From Alphaproteobacteria bacterium (lineage in GTDB: Bacteria > Pseudomonadota > Alphaproteobacteria > DSM-16000 > Inquilinaceae): a stretch of DNA of 64,000 nt. How positions within the stretch are numbered: the first letter of the stretch is position 1; the number at the start of each line of letters is the position of its first letter. The notes below the pieces were generated by a model. It searched no databases, had not been told where the DNA came from, and saw only the letters and a list, made by a program, of their open reading frames with translations. The translations under genes were made by a program, and so were the position numbers. The stretch covers positions 1-64,000 of the forward strand of contig JANQGH010000066.1 of assembly GCA_028277405.1 (NCBI GenBank), in the 5' to 3' direction. This document shows, one piece after another, positions 45,429 to 54,025 of this stretch.

Positions 45429-46511
45429 TCAAAATGGCAGGGCGTCCGCGAGGCCTTGCGATCTGAGCGTCAGCACGCCGCGCCCACCATCGAGGGAGTA
45501 GATCCGCTTTTCACCGAAACCCTTGACGTCGACGACGCCGAGATCCGTCAACTCGAACTCGTGGCGGATCAGCGGGTACATGTCCTCGCACAGGGTGATC
45601 TGCATCGGATCGGACATCTCCTCCATGCGCGCGGCCAAGTTCACGCCGGGTCCGAAGATGTCATAGACATATTTCTGCACGCCGACGATTGAGCCGATCA
45701 CGGGCCCGGAATTGATGCCGATACGGCACAGCCATTCCTGCCGGTGCGCCTCGTTGCGGCGCCTCAGATAGCGCAGCATCAGGACGGCCAGCTTGGCGAT
45801 ATTGACCGCATGGTCGGGTGTCGGCTCCGGAATGCCGGACACGGCCATATAGGCATCGCCGATGGTCTTCAGACGCTCACAGCCGAACTGCTCGGCAATG
45901 CGGTCAAAGGCGGTGAAAATGTCGTTCAATTCGGAGATGATGCCGGCCGGGTCTTGCGAAATGGCCATTTCGGTGAAGCCAACGAAGTCGACCATCAGCA
46001 CCGAGGCATCGTCGTAACGCTGGGGGGTGGTCACACCGAAGGTCTTCAGCTCTTCGTAGACCGATTTCGGCATGATGTTCAAAAGCAGCTTTTCGACCCG
46101 TTCCTTGCCGGCCTGCAAGGTGCGGTTCTGCTTCTCCACCATCTTGGAGTAGGACTCGATCATGTATTCCAACTCCTTGATCTTGGAGATGTTCTGACAC
46201 TCCATGATCAGGGCCGGCATGTCCTTGTGTTCGCTCTTGGAGATGTTGATCGCGAGCGTCACCTCACGGCGTTTGACCTTGACCTTCGCTTCCGCCGTGT
46301 AGCTGCGGCCGCTGGCAAACCGTGCCTCCATCTTGTCGGTATCGACGTCCCCGATGACGTCGCGCAGTTGCGTGCCGGCACCGGCGGCGCCCGGGAACCA
46401 TTCGATGAAGCGACGATTGCCGAACAGAATTTCAAGGCTGCCGGAGTCGAGAATGGCCAGGCCGACCCCCGCCGACTCCAACAGCATCCGGTTGAAGTGT
46501 TCGAGGTTCAT
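45429..46511 (-). CDS. PAS domain-containing class III adenylate cyclase
   Basis: The 360-residue protein has an N-terminal PAS-like domain (about 5-108: LLESAGVGLAILDSG..., RREVTLAINISK). A coiled-coil linker (110-145) and a cyclase domain (about 160-345) follow. Metal-binding aspartates are D175 (VDFVGFTE) and D219 (TIGDAY). The purine-selecting positions are K215 (LKTIGDAY) and D284 (YDIFG), the adenylate rather than guanylate pair; N291 and R295 (NLAAR) complete the site. It should make cAMP in the cytoplasm as a dimer, with output set by the PAS domain. The globin gene ends 12 bases upstream. Confidence 0.92.
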   Translation of the reverse strand: MNLEHFNRMLLESAGVGLAILDSGSLEILFGNRRFIEWFPGAAGAGTQLRDVIGDVDTDKMEARFASGRSYTAEAKVKVKRREVTLAINISKSEHKDMPALIMECQNISKIKELEYMIESYSKMVEKQNRTLQAGKERVEKLLLNIMPKSVYEELKTFGVTTPQRYDDASVLMVDFVGFTEMAISQDPAGIISELNDIFTAFDRIAEQFGCERLKTIGDAYMAVSGIPEPTPDHAVNIAKLAVLMLRYLRRRNEAHRQEWLCRIGINSGPVIGSIVGVQKYVYDIFGPGVNLAARMEEMSDPMQITLCEDMYPLIRHEFELTDLGVVDVKGFGEKRIYSLDGGRGVLTLRSQGLADALPF

Positions 46512-46523
46512 CAGCCGATGCGC

Positions 46524-46883
46524 CTAGGCATTCACGATGTAGCGTTCGCGCGCCCGAATGCCATCGATCACCTGATCGACGTCGGCCGGGTCCAGCTCAA
46601 AATCTTCCAGCGTCATGCGCAAAAGAGACACGATCTCGTCAAAAGCCTCTTTGGTTATGTCCAGATGCGCATGGATACGCTCCAACGCCTCGTTACTATA
46701 ACTGGCCGGGCCACCCATGATCGAGGCAATGAACTTGGTCTGGTGGTCGACCAGGGTGGGCATGTCGACGTCGACGAAATAGTCGCCAGCGATCTCGGAG
46801 TCGAGCACGAGGTCGTAGAACTCCATGACGATCTTACTGACATTGGCGAACCCGCCATAGCGATTGAAGATACTGGTCGCCAC
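46524..46883 (-). CDS. Group 1 truncated haemoglobin
   Basis: A longer frame reaches 47102, but the upstream part lacks domain character; GTG 46883 gives 119 residues, the usual length. The sequence fits trHbN. SIFNRYGGFANVSKIVMEFYDLVL is the A/B-helix start. Then come LVDHQTKFIASIMGGPASYS, proximal histidine in RIHAHLDITKEAFDEIVSLL, and the C-terminal helix. Distal-site detail is less certain by eye. Truncated globins bind O2, NO or CO. The gene directly precedes the PAS-cyclase gene and probably shares its transcript, which suggests a gas-responsive partner. Confidence 0.85.
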   Translation of the reverse strand: MATSIFNRYGGFANVSKIVMEFYDLVLDSEIAGDYFVDVDMPTLVDHQTKFIASIMGGPASYSNEALERIHAHLDITKEAFDEIVSLLRMTLEDFELDPADVDQVIDGIRARERYIVNA

Positions 46884-47120
46884 CCTTGGGACCCCCGCCC
46901 GCGCCTCTGCGGCACAATTATCGTTGACCTGCCTCCGCTGAGAGTGCGCTGACTGTAGGGCAGATGCCCGCGCTTCGACAAGCGGGCCGATCACGGGCCT
47001 ACTCCGGGTCGCCAATGGAGGAAGTCTCTTTTCGTCACAAACGAACCGGTTCGCGGTCCGCATCCGATAAAACCGACGGTAGTGGGTGACGAAAAGAGTC
47101 ACTTAGCGCTAGCTTGCCAC

Positions 47121-48026
47121 ATGGCCGAGTCGCCAACATCCAGCCCCGCCCAACCGAGGGAAAACGTTGCGCTCGGCACCGTCTTCGCGCTGCTGGCTTT
47201 TTTCTGCCTGGCGGTGATGGGCGCCTTTGCCAAGGTCGCAGGCGAGGATGTGCCGGTCATCGTCATCGTCTTCTTCCAGAACCTGATCTGTCTGGTCTTC
47301 GTGGCGCCGGTTGCACTGCGCCACGGGTTCGCGCCGCTGAAGACCAAACGGATCGGCATGCAGCTTCTGCGTGGCATCGCGGGCGTGGGTGTCTCCTACG
47401 GGCAGTTCCTGGCGCTCACCTTCATGCCGCTGTCAAACGCCGTTCTGCTGACCTACAGCGGCCCCCTTTGGATGCCGTTGATCGCCTGGTTGGTCTCACG
47501 CGAGAGGATCGGCGGCCGGCTCTGGCTCGGCATGGTTCTGGGCTTCATCGGCATCGTCCTGACGCTGCATCCCAGCGGTGCGTCGTTCAATATCGGCGCC
47601 GTGTTCGCGTTGGGCGCCGCCATCGCGGTGGCCCTGTCGCTGCTGTCGATCCGCTGGATGAGCACGACGGAGCCGACCGTGCGTATCCTGTTCTACTATT
47701 TCCTGTTCGCCAGCCTGTTGACGGCGCCGTTTGCCTTGGCGTCCTGGACGGCCATTTCCTTGACCGTCTGGGCCACCATGATCGGCGTCGGGCTCAGTCT
47801 TCTGGGCTCACAGGTCTTTGTCGTTATCGGCCTTAGAAACGCCTCGGCCGCGACGCTGGGTCCGCTGGTCTATTCGGTCATCGTCTTCTCCGCGATCATC
47901 CAGTGGCTGGTCTGGTCGCACAGGCCGTCCTTGCTGGAGTTCGGCGGCATGGCGCTGGTGATCCTCGGCGGCGTTATCGCCGTGGTCCATTGGGGCGCCA
48001 AAAAGCCCGCTTCGGTGTCATCGTGA
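47121..48026 (+). CDS. EamA/DMT family transporter (first of a tandem pair)
   Basis: I chose ATG 47121 (MAESPTSSPAQPREN); an upstream in-frame start at 47082 adds 13 residues without family character. The product of 301 residues has ten hydrophobic spans in two EamA repeats; MPLSNAVLLTYSGPLWMPLI marks the end of the first. This is the drug/metabolite transporter fold in the inner membrane. The substrate is unknown. It is about two-thirds alike by eye to the next gene, including ENVxLGxVFAL and HPSGxxFNIGAxFAxGAAI, so the pair is a tandem duplication. Confidence 0.9.
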   Translation: MAESPTSSPAQPRENVALGTVFALLAFFCLAVMGAFAKVAGEDVPVIVIVFFQNLICLVFVAPVALRHGFAPLKTKRIGMQLLRGIAGVGVSYGQFLALTFMPLSNAVLLTYSGPLWMPLIAWLVSRERIGGRLWLGMVLGFIGIVLTLHPSGASFNIGAVFALGAAIAVALSLLSIRWMSTTEPTVRILFYYFLFASLLTAPFALASWTAISLTVWATMIGVGLSLLGSQVFVVIGLRNASAATLGPLVYSVIVFSAIIQWLVWSHRPSLLEFGGMALVILGGVIAVVHWGAKKPASVSS

Positions 48027-48148
48027 CCGGTCGCCGTGCGGCAGCCAGGCCAACGCCCTGTTCGCATCGTCGACAGGCCGTGTTCACGCTGCGCCCGGAC
48101 CAGCGGTTGCCGTTGGCAAGCACGATCGCGTTTCGATAGTCTGACACG

Positions 48149-49045
48149 ATGGCGGAGCCCGCATCATCGCGCGAGCCAGTGGAAAACGTGCCGCTCGGCG
48201 CAGTTTTCGCGCTGATGTCGTTTCTCTGTCTGGCAGTGATGAGCGCCTTTGCCAAGGTCGCCGACGGCTACGCGCCGACCATCGTCATCGTATTTTTCCA
48301 GAATCTGATTTGTCTGGCCTTCGTCGCGCCAATCGCGCTGCGCCACGGCCTTCAGCCGCTGGAAACCAAGCGCGTCCCGATGCACCTGTTGCGCGCGGCG
48401 GCAGGCAGCGCGTCCTGGTTCGGCCTGTTCTACGCGCTTTCGCTGATGCCACTGTCGAACGCCGTGCTGCTGACCTACAGCGCGCCCTTGTGGATGCCGC
48501 TGATCGGCTGGATCGTGATGCGCCAGAAGATTGGGGTGCGGCTGTGGCTCAGCATGGCCATCGGGTTCGTCGGCATCGTCCTGGTGCTGCATCCAAGCGG
48601 AACGGCCTTCAACATCGGTGCGCTGTTTGCGGTCGGCGCCGCGATCGTGCTGGCGCTGGCGCTGATGTCCGTGCGCTGGCTCAGCACCAGCGAACCGACC
48701 CTGCGCATCCTGTTCTACTACTTCCTGTTCTCCAGCCTCATGATCCTGCCCTTCGCAATCGGCTCATGGGCGGCGATCGCGGCGACCGGCTGGGCCTATA
48801 TGGGCGCGATCGGCCTGTGCCTGCTGGGCTCGCAAGTGTTCATCATTCTGGCCTACCGGCAGACGACGGCCGTGAAACTCGGGCCGCTGATCTACTCGGT
48901 CATCGTGTTCACGGCGCTGATCGATTGGCTGGTCTGGTCTCGCACGCCGACCTGGCTGGAAGCTGCCGGCATGGCCCTGGTGATCCTTGGCGGTGTGGTC
49001 GCCGTCATCCAATGGAGCACCCGAAAGACCGAGGCGCTGTCATGA
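48149..49045 (+). CDS. EamA/DMT family transporter (second of a tandem pair)
   Basis: The 298-residue paralogue of the preceding gene has the same ten-span EamA layout and nearly matching key stretches (SLMPLSNAVLLTYSAPLWMPLIGW, TEPTLRILFYYFLFSSLM-type segment). The ATG at 48149 begins the sequence MAEPASSREPVENVPLGAVFAL, parallel to the first copy. A gap of about 120 bases separates the two. The last 6 bases overlap the converging phosphoribosyltransferase gene. A hetero-pair or diverged substrate range is possible. Confidence 0.9.
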   Translation: MAEPASSREPVENVPLGAVFALMSFLCLAVMSAFAKVADGYAPTIVIVFFQNLICLAFVAPIALRHGLQPLETKRVPMHLLRAAAGSASWFGLFYALSLMPLSNAVLLTYSAPLWMPLIGWIVMRQKIGVRLWLSMAIGFVGIVLVLHPSGTAFNIGALFAVGAAIVLALALMSVRWLSTSEPTLRILFYYFLFSSLMILPFAIGSWAAIAATGWAYMGAIGLCLLGSQVFIILAYRQTTAVKLGPLIYSVIVFTALIDWLVWSRTPTWLEAAGMALVILGGVVAVIQWSTRKTEALS

Positions 49046-49684
49046 CCGCGCCTGCCGAAGCAGCCGTTTGACCTCGTCGTCGGCCACTTGTCGGAAGTCA
49101 GCGTAATGCGCGCCGACGGCACCGAAAAGGCGCGGCGCCGACAGGCAAACGATCTGGTCGGCAACGCCGCGCAGCCTTTCGATCGTGCTTGCCGGCGCGA
49201 CCGGAACGGCCAGAACGATTTGCCGGGCGGCCGATTGGCGCACCGCCTTCATGGCGGCCTCGATCGTCGCGCCGGTGGCGATGCCGTCATCGATGATCAC
49301 GGCGTCCTTGCCAGTGAGATCGGCAGGCGCGTCCTCGCCGAGATAGAGGCGGCGCCGATCGGCGATCGCTGCCAACTGTCGCGCAGTCTCTGCGTCAACG
49401 TAGTCCTTCGAGATGGCGAGCCGGTCGATTGTCTCGTCGTGGAGAACCGTCGCGGGCGCCGGGCCGTCGACGACCGCGCCGATGGCGAATTCGGGCTCTC
49501 CCGGCGCGCCGATCTTGCGCGCCAGAAGCACGTCCAGCGGTGCCTTCAGCCTTTCCGCGAGCACGGCCGCGACGGGCACCCCGCCGCGTGGCAGGGCCAG
49601 AACGACCGGATCGGCGAGGCCCAGCTTCTCGACCGCCTCGGCAAGCCGTTGGCCGGCATCCTGCCTGTTGGCAAAGGTGGACAT
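49040..49684 (-). CDS. Phosphoribosyltransferase-fold protein
   Basis: The 214-residue protein has the type I PRTase fold. LALPRGGVPVAAVLAERL lies near 29-46, and the PRPP-binding loop VIIDDGIATGAT (about 128-139) is intact. Stand-alone proteins of this kind are common and usually lack a proven substrate; some are encoded with hydrolases or stress genes. It converges with the second EamA gene and overlaps it by 6 bases. Start 49684 is ATG; the next gene on this strand ends downstream of neither. A nucleotide-salvage role is possible. Confidence 0.88.
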   Translation of the reverse strand: MSTFANRQDAGQRLAEAVEKLGLADPVVLALPRGGVPVAAVLAERLKAPLDVLLARKIGAPGEPEFAIGAVVDGPAPATVLHDETIDRLAISKDYVDAETARQLAAIADRRRLYLGEDAPADLTGKDAVIIDDGIATGATIEAAMKAVRQSAARQIVLAVPVAPASTIERLRGVADQIVCLSAPRLFGAVGAHYADFRQVADDEVKRLLRQARS

Positions 49685-49739
49685 GTCCGTCGGTCCATCC
49701 TCCTTCGCCGATCAGGGTCGAACGGCGGGCGGCCTGACC

Positions 49740-50582
49740 TCAATGATCGGCGTCAAGGAAGCCGCGAAAGAGATCGGCTGCTTTTGCATCATAGGCCGCA
49801 TCGTCCCACGTCGGCAGGGTTGTCCGCTGAGCGCCAGGAACCAGGGCCGCGACCTCTGCTGCGAACTCATGCAGCATATCGGACGGTGACGAGGCGACCA
49901 GCGTCGGCACCGTGAGCTGCGGCAGCCGCTCGCGCTTCGGATGCCGGAAGGCAGCGCGGTAGGATTTGTGATAGCTGCGCACGGCCTTCAGCACCTCAAC
50001 GACGAGGTCGTGCAAGGTATCGGCGTCGGGCAGCCCGTTGGGCAGCCTTCCTGCCGCCGTGCGGTTGTAGTAGGGCCAAAACAGGAACTGGTCGCGGCAG
50101 AAATGCCAGACCTTCATCAGATGCGCGCCTTCCAGATCGGGGCCGATCTCCCGGGCGTAACGCTCCAGAATCTCCGCCTGCTCGCCGGCGGCGTAGAGGC
50201 CCATGCCGTCGAGGATCAGCGCATCGACCCCTTCGGGATGGGCGATGGCCATTTCCATGGCGATCGAGGCGCCGGTGTGACTGCCATAGAGCTGGAACCG
50301 GCCGTCGAGCAACCGGTCGATCGCCTCAAAAGCCAGCGCTGCGAGATCATTGATCGACGGCTGGGGCGCTGCCGGCGGATCGGAATCCCCGTTCCCGGCG
50401 GTATCGGGCGCCAAGACCAAACGGTCGCCCGCCAGCGCCTGCATCAGGCCGGCGAGTTGCTTGGACGAGCCCGGCGAGGCATGGATCATCACCAGCGGCG
50501 GCCTGTCGCCTTCGATGCCCGCCCGCCGAAAGTGGACCTGGCCATGCGGCAGGCTGACAAAACCGCGCTCGATCGTGCTCAT
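49740..50582 (-). CDS. Alpha/beta hydrolase-fold protein with a histidine at the nucleophile position
   Basis: The 280-residue protein has the alpha/beta hydrolase frame: oxyanion segment MIHASPGSS (32-40), APDTAGNGDSD (58-68), and the nucleophile elbow GSHTG (100-104). In the usual G-x-Ser-x-G pattern the third position is Ser, Asp or Cys; here it is H102. A clear C-terminal catalytic histidine is also hard to place. Many predicted members of this subgroup share GxHTG, so this is probably a family trait rather than a mutation. It follows the FAD oxidoreductase gene with an ATGA overlap and should work with it. Confidence 0.85.
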   Translation of the reverse strand: MSTIERGFVSLPHGQVHFRRAGIEGDRPPLVMIHASPGSSKQLAGLMQALAGDRLVLAPDTAGNGDSDPPAAPQPSINDLAALAFEAIDRLLDGRFQLYGSHTGASIAMEMAIAHPEGVDALILDGMGLYAAGEQAEILERYAREIGPDLEGAHLMKVWHFCRDQFLFWPYYNRTAAGRLPNGLPDADTLHDLVVEVLKAVRSYHKSYRAAFRHPKRERLPQLTVPTLVASSPSDMLHEFAAEVAALVPGAQRTTLPTWDDAAYDAKAADLFRGFLDADH

Positions 50583-52036
50583 ACCGTCACCGCGTCGGCC
50601 GCCCTGCCCGCCACGGCCGCCCGACCGAGGCTCAGCCCCAGCCAGCGGCCGAAGCCGAGCGCGGGTGTGACGCTCATGCCGCCGACAAAGGCGTTGCCGG
50701 ACAAGGTGCCGCCGCCGATGGCCTCGCCCAGGGCATAGAGCCCGGGGATCGGCCGGTCGTCGAGATCGAGGACGCGCAGCGCCTCGTCCACGGCAAGTCC
50801 GGCCGCCGTCTTCAAAACCATGCCGTGCATCATGATCGCCCGGAACGGAGGCTCGGCAATGGGCAGCGGCAGATGCTGCCGGCCAAGCGGATCGGGCCGC
50901 CTTCCGGCAACGGCCTCGTTGTATGTTTCGATGGTGTCGGCCAGCCCGCTTCCATCGATGCCCGTGGCCCCGGCAAGCTCGCCGAGCGTCTTGGCGACAT
51001 GGAACGAGGCGTGGCCATTACATGCAGCTGCAAGAGCGTCTGCCGACCAGCCCGGCAGCAGCGGTGGCGCATCGCGCCGGATGCGATCATCAAAGACCGC
51101 GAAGAAGGTCAGGTCGGGAATGGCCGCCAGCGCCCGCTCCCGCGCGTCGACGCTGTCGACATCCTCTTGCACGAAACGGCGGCCATCGCGCCCGACATAG
51201 ATCTCCCATGGCGGGCGCACCTGCGGCGTCAGTTGCGGCAGGCTGTCCCAATCGATCCAAGGCTGGCCGGGCGTGCGGACGATGCCGGCGAAGGTCGGCA
51301 AATGGTGCTGGCCGCTGACCAAACGGCCGCCGGCTTTCAGCCCCAGCTCGATGCCCGAACCGGTCGCGGTGGGCAGCGCGGCGGTGTAGAGCGGCAGGCC
51401 ATCGTTCCAGTCGGCGAAGCGCTGACAATTGCCACCGTAGCCACCGCTGGCGAGCACGGTGGCGCCGGCCGAGACATCAACGGATGGGCCTTCTGTTCCT
51501 CGCCGAATCGTCGCGCCCCCAATGCCTTCAGCGTTCCACAGCAGTTCCACCGCTTCGCTATGGAGCATCAACTCGATCCTGCGATCGCTCAGGGCGTCGT
51601 CGAACAGCGCCCGCAGGACCTTCAAGACCGATCGGCCGCCATCTACGCCCCAACAGGTCCTCGGCGTGCGATAGGCCTCGTGGAAATGCAAGATGGCGGG
51701 GCACTCCGGCGCCATTTCGAAGCCATTGTCCATCAGCCAGTCGATGGTGGAACCGCCGAGCCCGACGGCCTTGCGCACCAGGTCGGCGTGGGCCGTGCCC
51801 CGGCTGATACGCATCACATCTTCGTAATGGGCCTGCGGCGAATCCGCGATGCCGCGGGCGGCCTGCAGCCTTGTGCCGGCGCCCGACATCTGCGCCGCCG
51901 AAACGTGCAGCGTGCCGCCGATCCGGTCGGTTTGCTCGACAAGGACGACACGCGCGCCCGCATTGCTCGCCTCGATGGCGGCGGGCAGGCCGGCGGTGCC
52001 GGCACCGATGATCAGAAGGTCGGTCGAGATGGACAT
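50579..52036 (-). CDS. FAD-dependent oxidoreductase, fumarate reductase flavoprotein-like
   Basis: ATG 52036 (MSISTDLLIIGAGTAGL) places the dinucleotide-binding motif GAGTAG correctly at the start; the longer frame is unlikely. The product is 485 residues. The FAD_binding_2 layout is visible: GxGxxG, then E in LVEQTDRIGGTLHVS, a capping domain, and the C-terminal end with ALRVLDLDDRPIPGLYALGEAIGGGTLSGNAFVGGMSVTPALGFGR. Such proteins reduce or oxidise unsaturated carbonyls or steroids. It is divergent from a TRAP transporter that could supply its substrate, such as a carboxylate. Confidence 0.9.
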   Translation of the reverse strand: MSISTDLLIIGAGTAGLPAAIEASNAGARVVLVEQTDRIGGTLHVSAAQMSGAGTRLQAARGIADSPQAHYEDVMRISRGTAHADLVRKAVGLGGSTIDWLMDNGFEMAPECPAILHFHEAYRTPRTCWGVDGGRSVLKVLRALFDDALSDRRIELMLHSEAVELLWNAEGIGGATIRRGTEGPSVDVSAGATVLASGGYGGNCQRFADWNDGLPLYTAALPTATGSGIELGLKAGGRLVSGQHHLPTFAGIVRTPGQPWIDWDSLPQLTPQVRPPWEIYVGRDGRRFVQEDVDSVDARERALAAIPDLTFFAVFDDRIRRDAPPLLPGWSADALAAACNGHASFHVAKTLGELAGATGIDGSGLADTIETYNEAVAGRRPDPLGRQHLPLPIAEPPFRAIMMHGMVLKTAAGLAVDEALRVLDLDDRPIPGLYALGEAIGGGTLSGNAFVGGMSVTPALGFGRWLGLSLGRAAVAGRAADAVTV

Positions 52037-52134
52037 TGTATTAAATATATAACAGATTATCGGCGGATGGCCCTTTCTTGAAAAAGGTCGCGCAGACGAC
52101 CGGCAGGGCGGGCACACGAGGAGGCAGTGTATTC

Positions 52135-52680
52135 ATGTCCAGCCCGGACCAAGCCGATAGCCCAGACTTGTCGGGCCCGCGCCTGTGGCTCGATTGGGGT
52201 CGACGCCTGTTCTTCAGCCTGTGTGGTTTGACCCTGATTCTGTTCACGGGGCTGGTGCTCTACTCCGTGATCGCTCGCTACTTCTTTAACGCACCGCCGA
52301 TCTGGGGCGAAGACGTGCCCAAACTCTTGTTCGTCTGGCTGACCTTCGTCGGCGCGGCGTTCGCGGGCATGATGGGCATGAACATCCGGGTCACCTACCT
52401 GGTCGACAAGATGACGCCGGCGGTCCGACGGCGGGTTGAAATCGCGATGCATGTCATCGTCTGTTTTCTCTTGGTGCTGATCCTTTGGTATTCCGTGCCG
52501 ATCATCGAGTTGACGAGTCGCGGCACGATGCTGTCGACAGGCTGGTCAAACGCGCTGACCTATCTTGCTTTACCAACGGGGGCGGCCCTGACGCTGGTCC
52601 ACCAGATCTGGCGCGTCGTGAAGCTTGCCCGGGGCGGTGCCGACGACCCGCCGGGCGACGAAAGCACAAGCGGTTTCTGA
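52135..52680 (+). CDS. TRAP transporter small permease (DctQ-type)
   Basis: ATG 52135 (MSSPDQADSPDL) follows GGAGG at a slightly long spacing; the longer frame begins with TTG and looks untranslated. The 181-residue protein has four membrane spans, starting with LFFSLCGLTLILFTGLVLYSVIARYFF and including the DctQ-typical WGEDVPKLLFVWLTFVGAA. It partners the large permease encoded 4 bases later. The gene faces away from the FAD oxidoreductase, with a 98-base shared promoter region. Confidence 0.92.
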   Translation: MSSPDQADSPDLSGPRLWLDWGRRLFFSLCGLTLILFTGLVLYSVIARYFFNAPPIWGEDVPKLLFVWLTFVGAAFAGMMGMNIRVTYLVDKMTPAVRRRVEIAMHVIVCFLLVLILWYSVPIIELTSRGTMLSTGWSNALTYLALPTGAALTLVHQIWRVVKLARGGADDPPGDESTSGF

Positions 52681-52683
52681 CCC

Positions 52684-53976
52684 ATGCTTTTGACGGCGAT
52701 GATCCTGCTGCTGTTCGTCTTTGTCTTTTTGGGGATGGACATTGCCTGGGCGATCGCGACGGCGGCGCTCGGTTTCATCGCGCTGTCGCAATTCGGCGAT
52801 TCGCCGGTGGCCTTCGTGCTGTTCGTCCAGCAGATGACCAACGGCGTCGACAGCTTCGCATTGCTTGCCGTGCCGATGTTCATTTTCGCCGGCGAACTGA
52901 TGACTGCCGGTGGCGTGACCAAACGGCTGATCCAGTTCGCCTACACGCTGGTGGGGCATCGACCGGGCGGACTTGCCAATGTCGGCATCACGTCGAATTT
53001 CGTGATGTCCGGCGTTTCGGGCTCGGCCCTGGCGGACGCCGCCGCGACCGGGTCGGTGCTGATCCCCGAAATGAAGCGGCGCGGCTACCCGCCCGCCTAC
53101 AGCTGTGCGGTGATTGCCGCCGGCGCGACCATGGGGCCGGTCATTCCGCCCTCGATTTCGTTCATCCTGCTGGGCGCGATCGTCAATCTTTCCGTCGGCC
53201 AACTGTTCCTGGCCGGCATCCTGCCCGGGATCTTGATGTTCGCTTCCCTGTTGATCGCAAGCCGCTTCATGGCCTTGCGCATGGGCCTGCCCGTCGAAGA
53301 GAAGATCATGGGCCGCGAGCGCTGGCTGGCCCTGGCCGGCGGCATCCTGCCCTTGCTGGTGCCGATCCTGGTTATCCTGTCGAAGGTTCTGGGCATTGCC
53401 ACGCCGACCGAAGCCGCCTCGCTGATCGTGCTCTATACCGCCATCATCGGCGTCGTGGTCTATCGGACGCTGGGGCCACGGACCTTTCTGCGGGCGGCCG
53501 GACGTGCCGCGCTGATCTCGTCGGTCGTGATGCTGACGGTCGCGACCAGCCAGATCTTTGCCTCGCTGGCGGTGCTGGCCCATCTCGGCGCCATCCTGAC
53601 CAGTGCCATGCTGGCCATCTCGGAAAACCCGATGGTCCTGTTGCTGATGATCAACATCATCCTGTTGATCATGGGCATGATCATGGAACCGCTGCCGGTG
53701 ATGCTGATCCTGGCGCCGATCCTGTTCCCGCTGATGGCCGGTATGGGGGTCGACCCGATCCATCTCGGCGTCGTTGTCGTTCTGAACCTGATGATCGGCA
53801 TGGTGACGCCGCCCATTGGGCTCAACCTCTTCGTCATGTCGCGCATCGGCGGTGTCGGCGTGATGGAGATCTTCCGCGCGGGCATACCGTTCATGGCTGC
53901 CCTCGTCGTTGCCTTGGCACTGGTCACCTATGTGCCATGGATCACCACGGCCTTGCCGATCTGGCTGATGCGCTAG
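52684..53976 (+). CDS. TRAP transporter large permease (DctM-type)
   Basis: The 430-residue protein has about 12 membrane spans. DctM signatures include GMDIAWAIATAALGFIAL, LLAVPMFIFAGELM, TSNFVMSGVSGSALADAAATGSVLIPEMKRRGY (about 100-135), GPVIPPSISFILLGAI and the C-terminal TPPIGLNLFVM. It is the ion-coupled permease (usually Na+) of the tripartite system. It follows DctQ by 4 bases and precedes the binding protein. Confidence 0.95.
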   Translation: MLLTAMILLLFVFVFLGMDIAWAIATAALGFIALSQFGDSPVAFVLFVQQMTNGVDSFALLAVPMFIFAGELMTAGGVTKRLIQFAYTLVGHRPGGLANVGITSNFVMSGVSGSALADAAATGSVLIPEMKRRGYPPAYSCAVIAAGATMGPVIPPSISFILLGAIVNLSVGQLFLAGILPGILMFASLLIASRFMALRMGLPVEEKIMGRERWLALAGGILPLLVPILVILSKVLGIATPTEAASLIVLYTAIIGVVVYRTLGPRTFLRAAGRAALISSVVMLTVATSQIFASLAVLAHLGAILTSAMLAISENPMVLLLMINIILLIMGMIMEPLPVMLILAPILFPLMAGMGVDPIHLGVVVVLNLMIGMVTPPIGLNLFVMSRIGGVGVMEIFRAGIPFMAALVVALALVTYVPWITTALPIWLMR

Positions 53977-54025
53977 GGGGCATCGGCAGGGCAACCGTTT
54001 CAATCACCAAGAAGGGATGAGCCTC

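Noticed and set aside
45197..45466. 89-residue plus-strand frame in the gap before the cyclase
   Set aside because: No ribosome site, no domain, and its end runs antisense into the cyclase gene.
52570..54003. 477-residue minus-strand open frame
   Set aside because: It is antisense to the TRAP permease; rich in Asp, Gln and His with no domain, typical of a shadow of a membrane protein gene.
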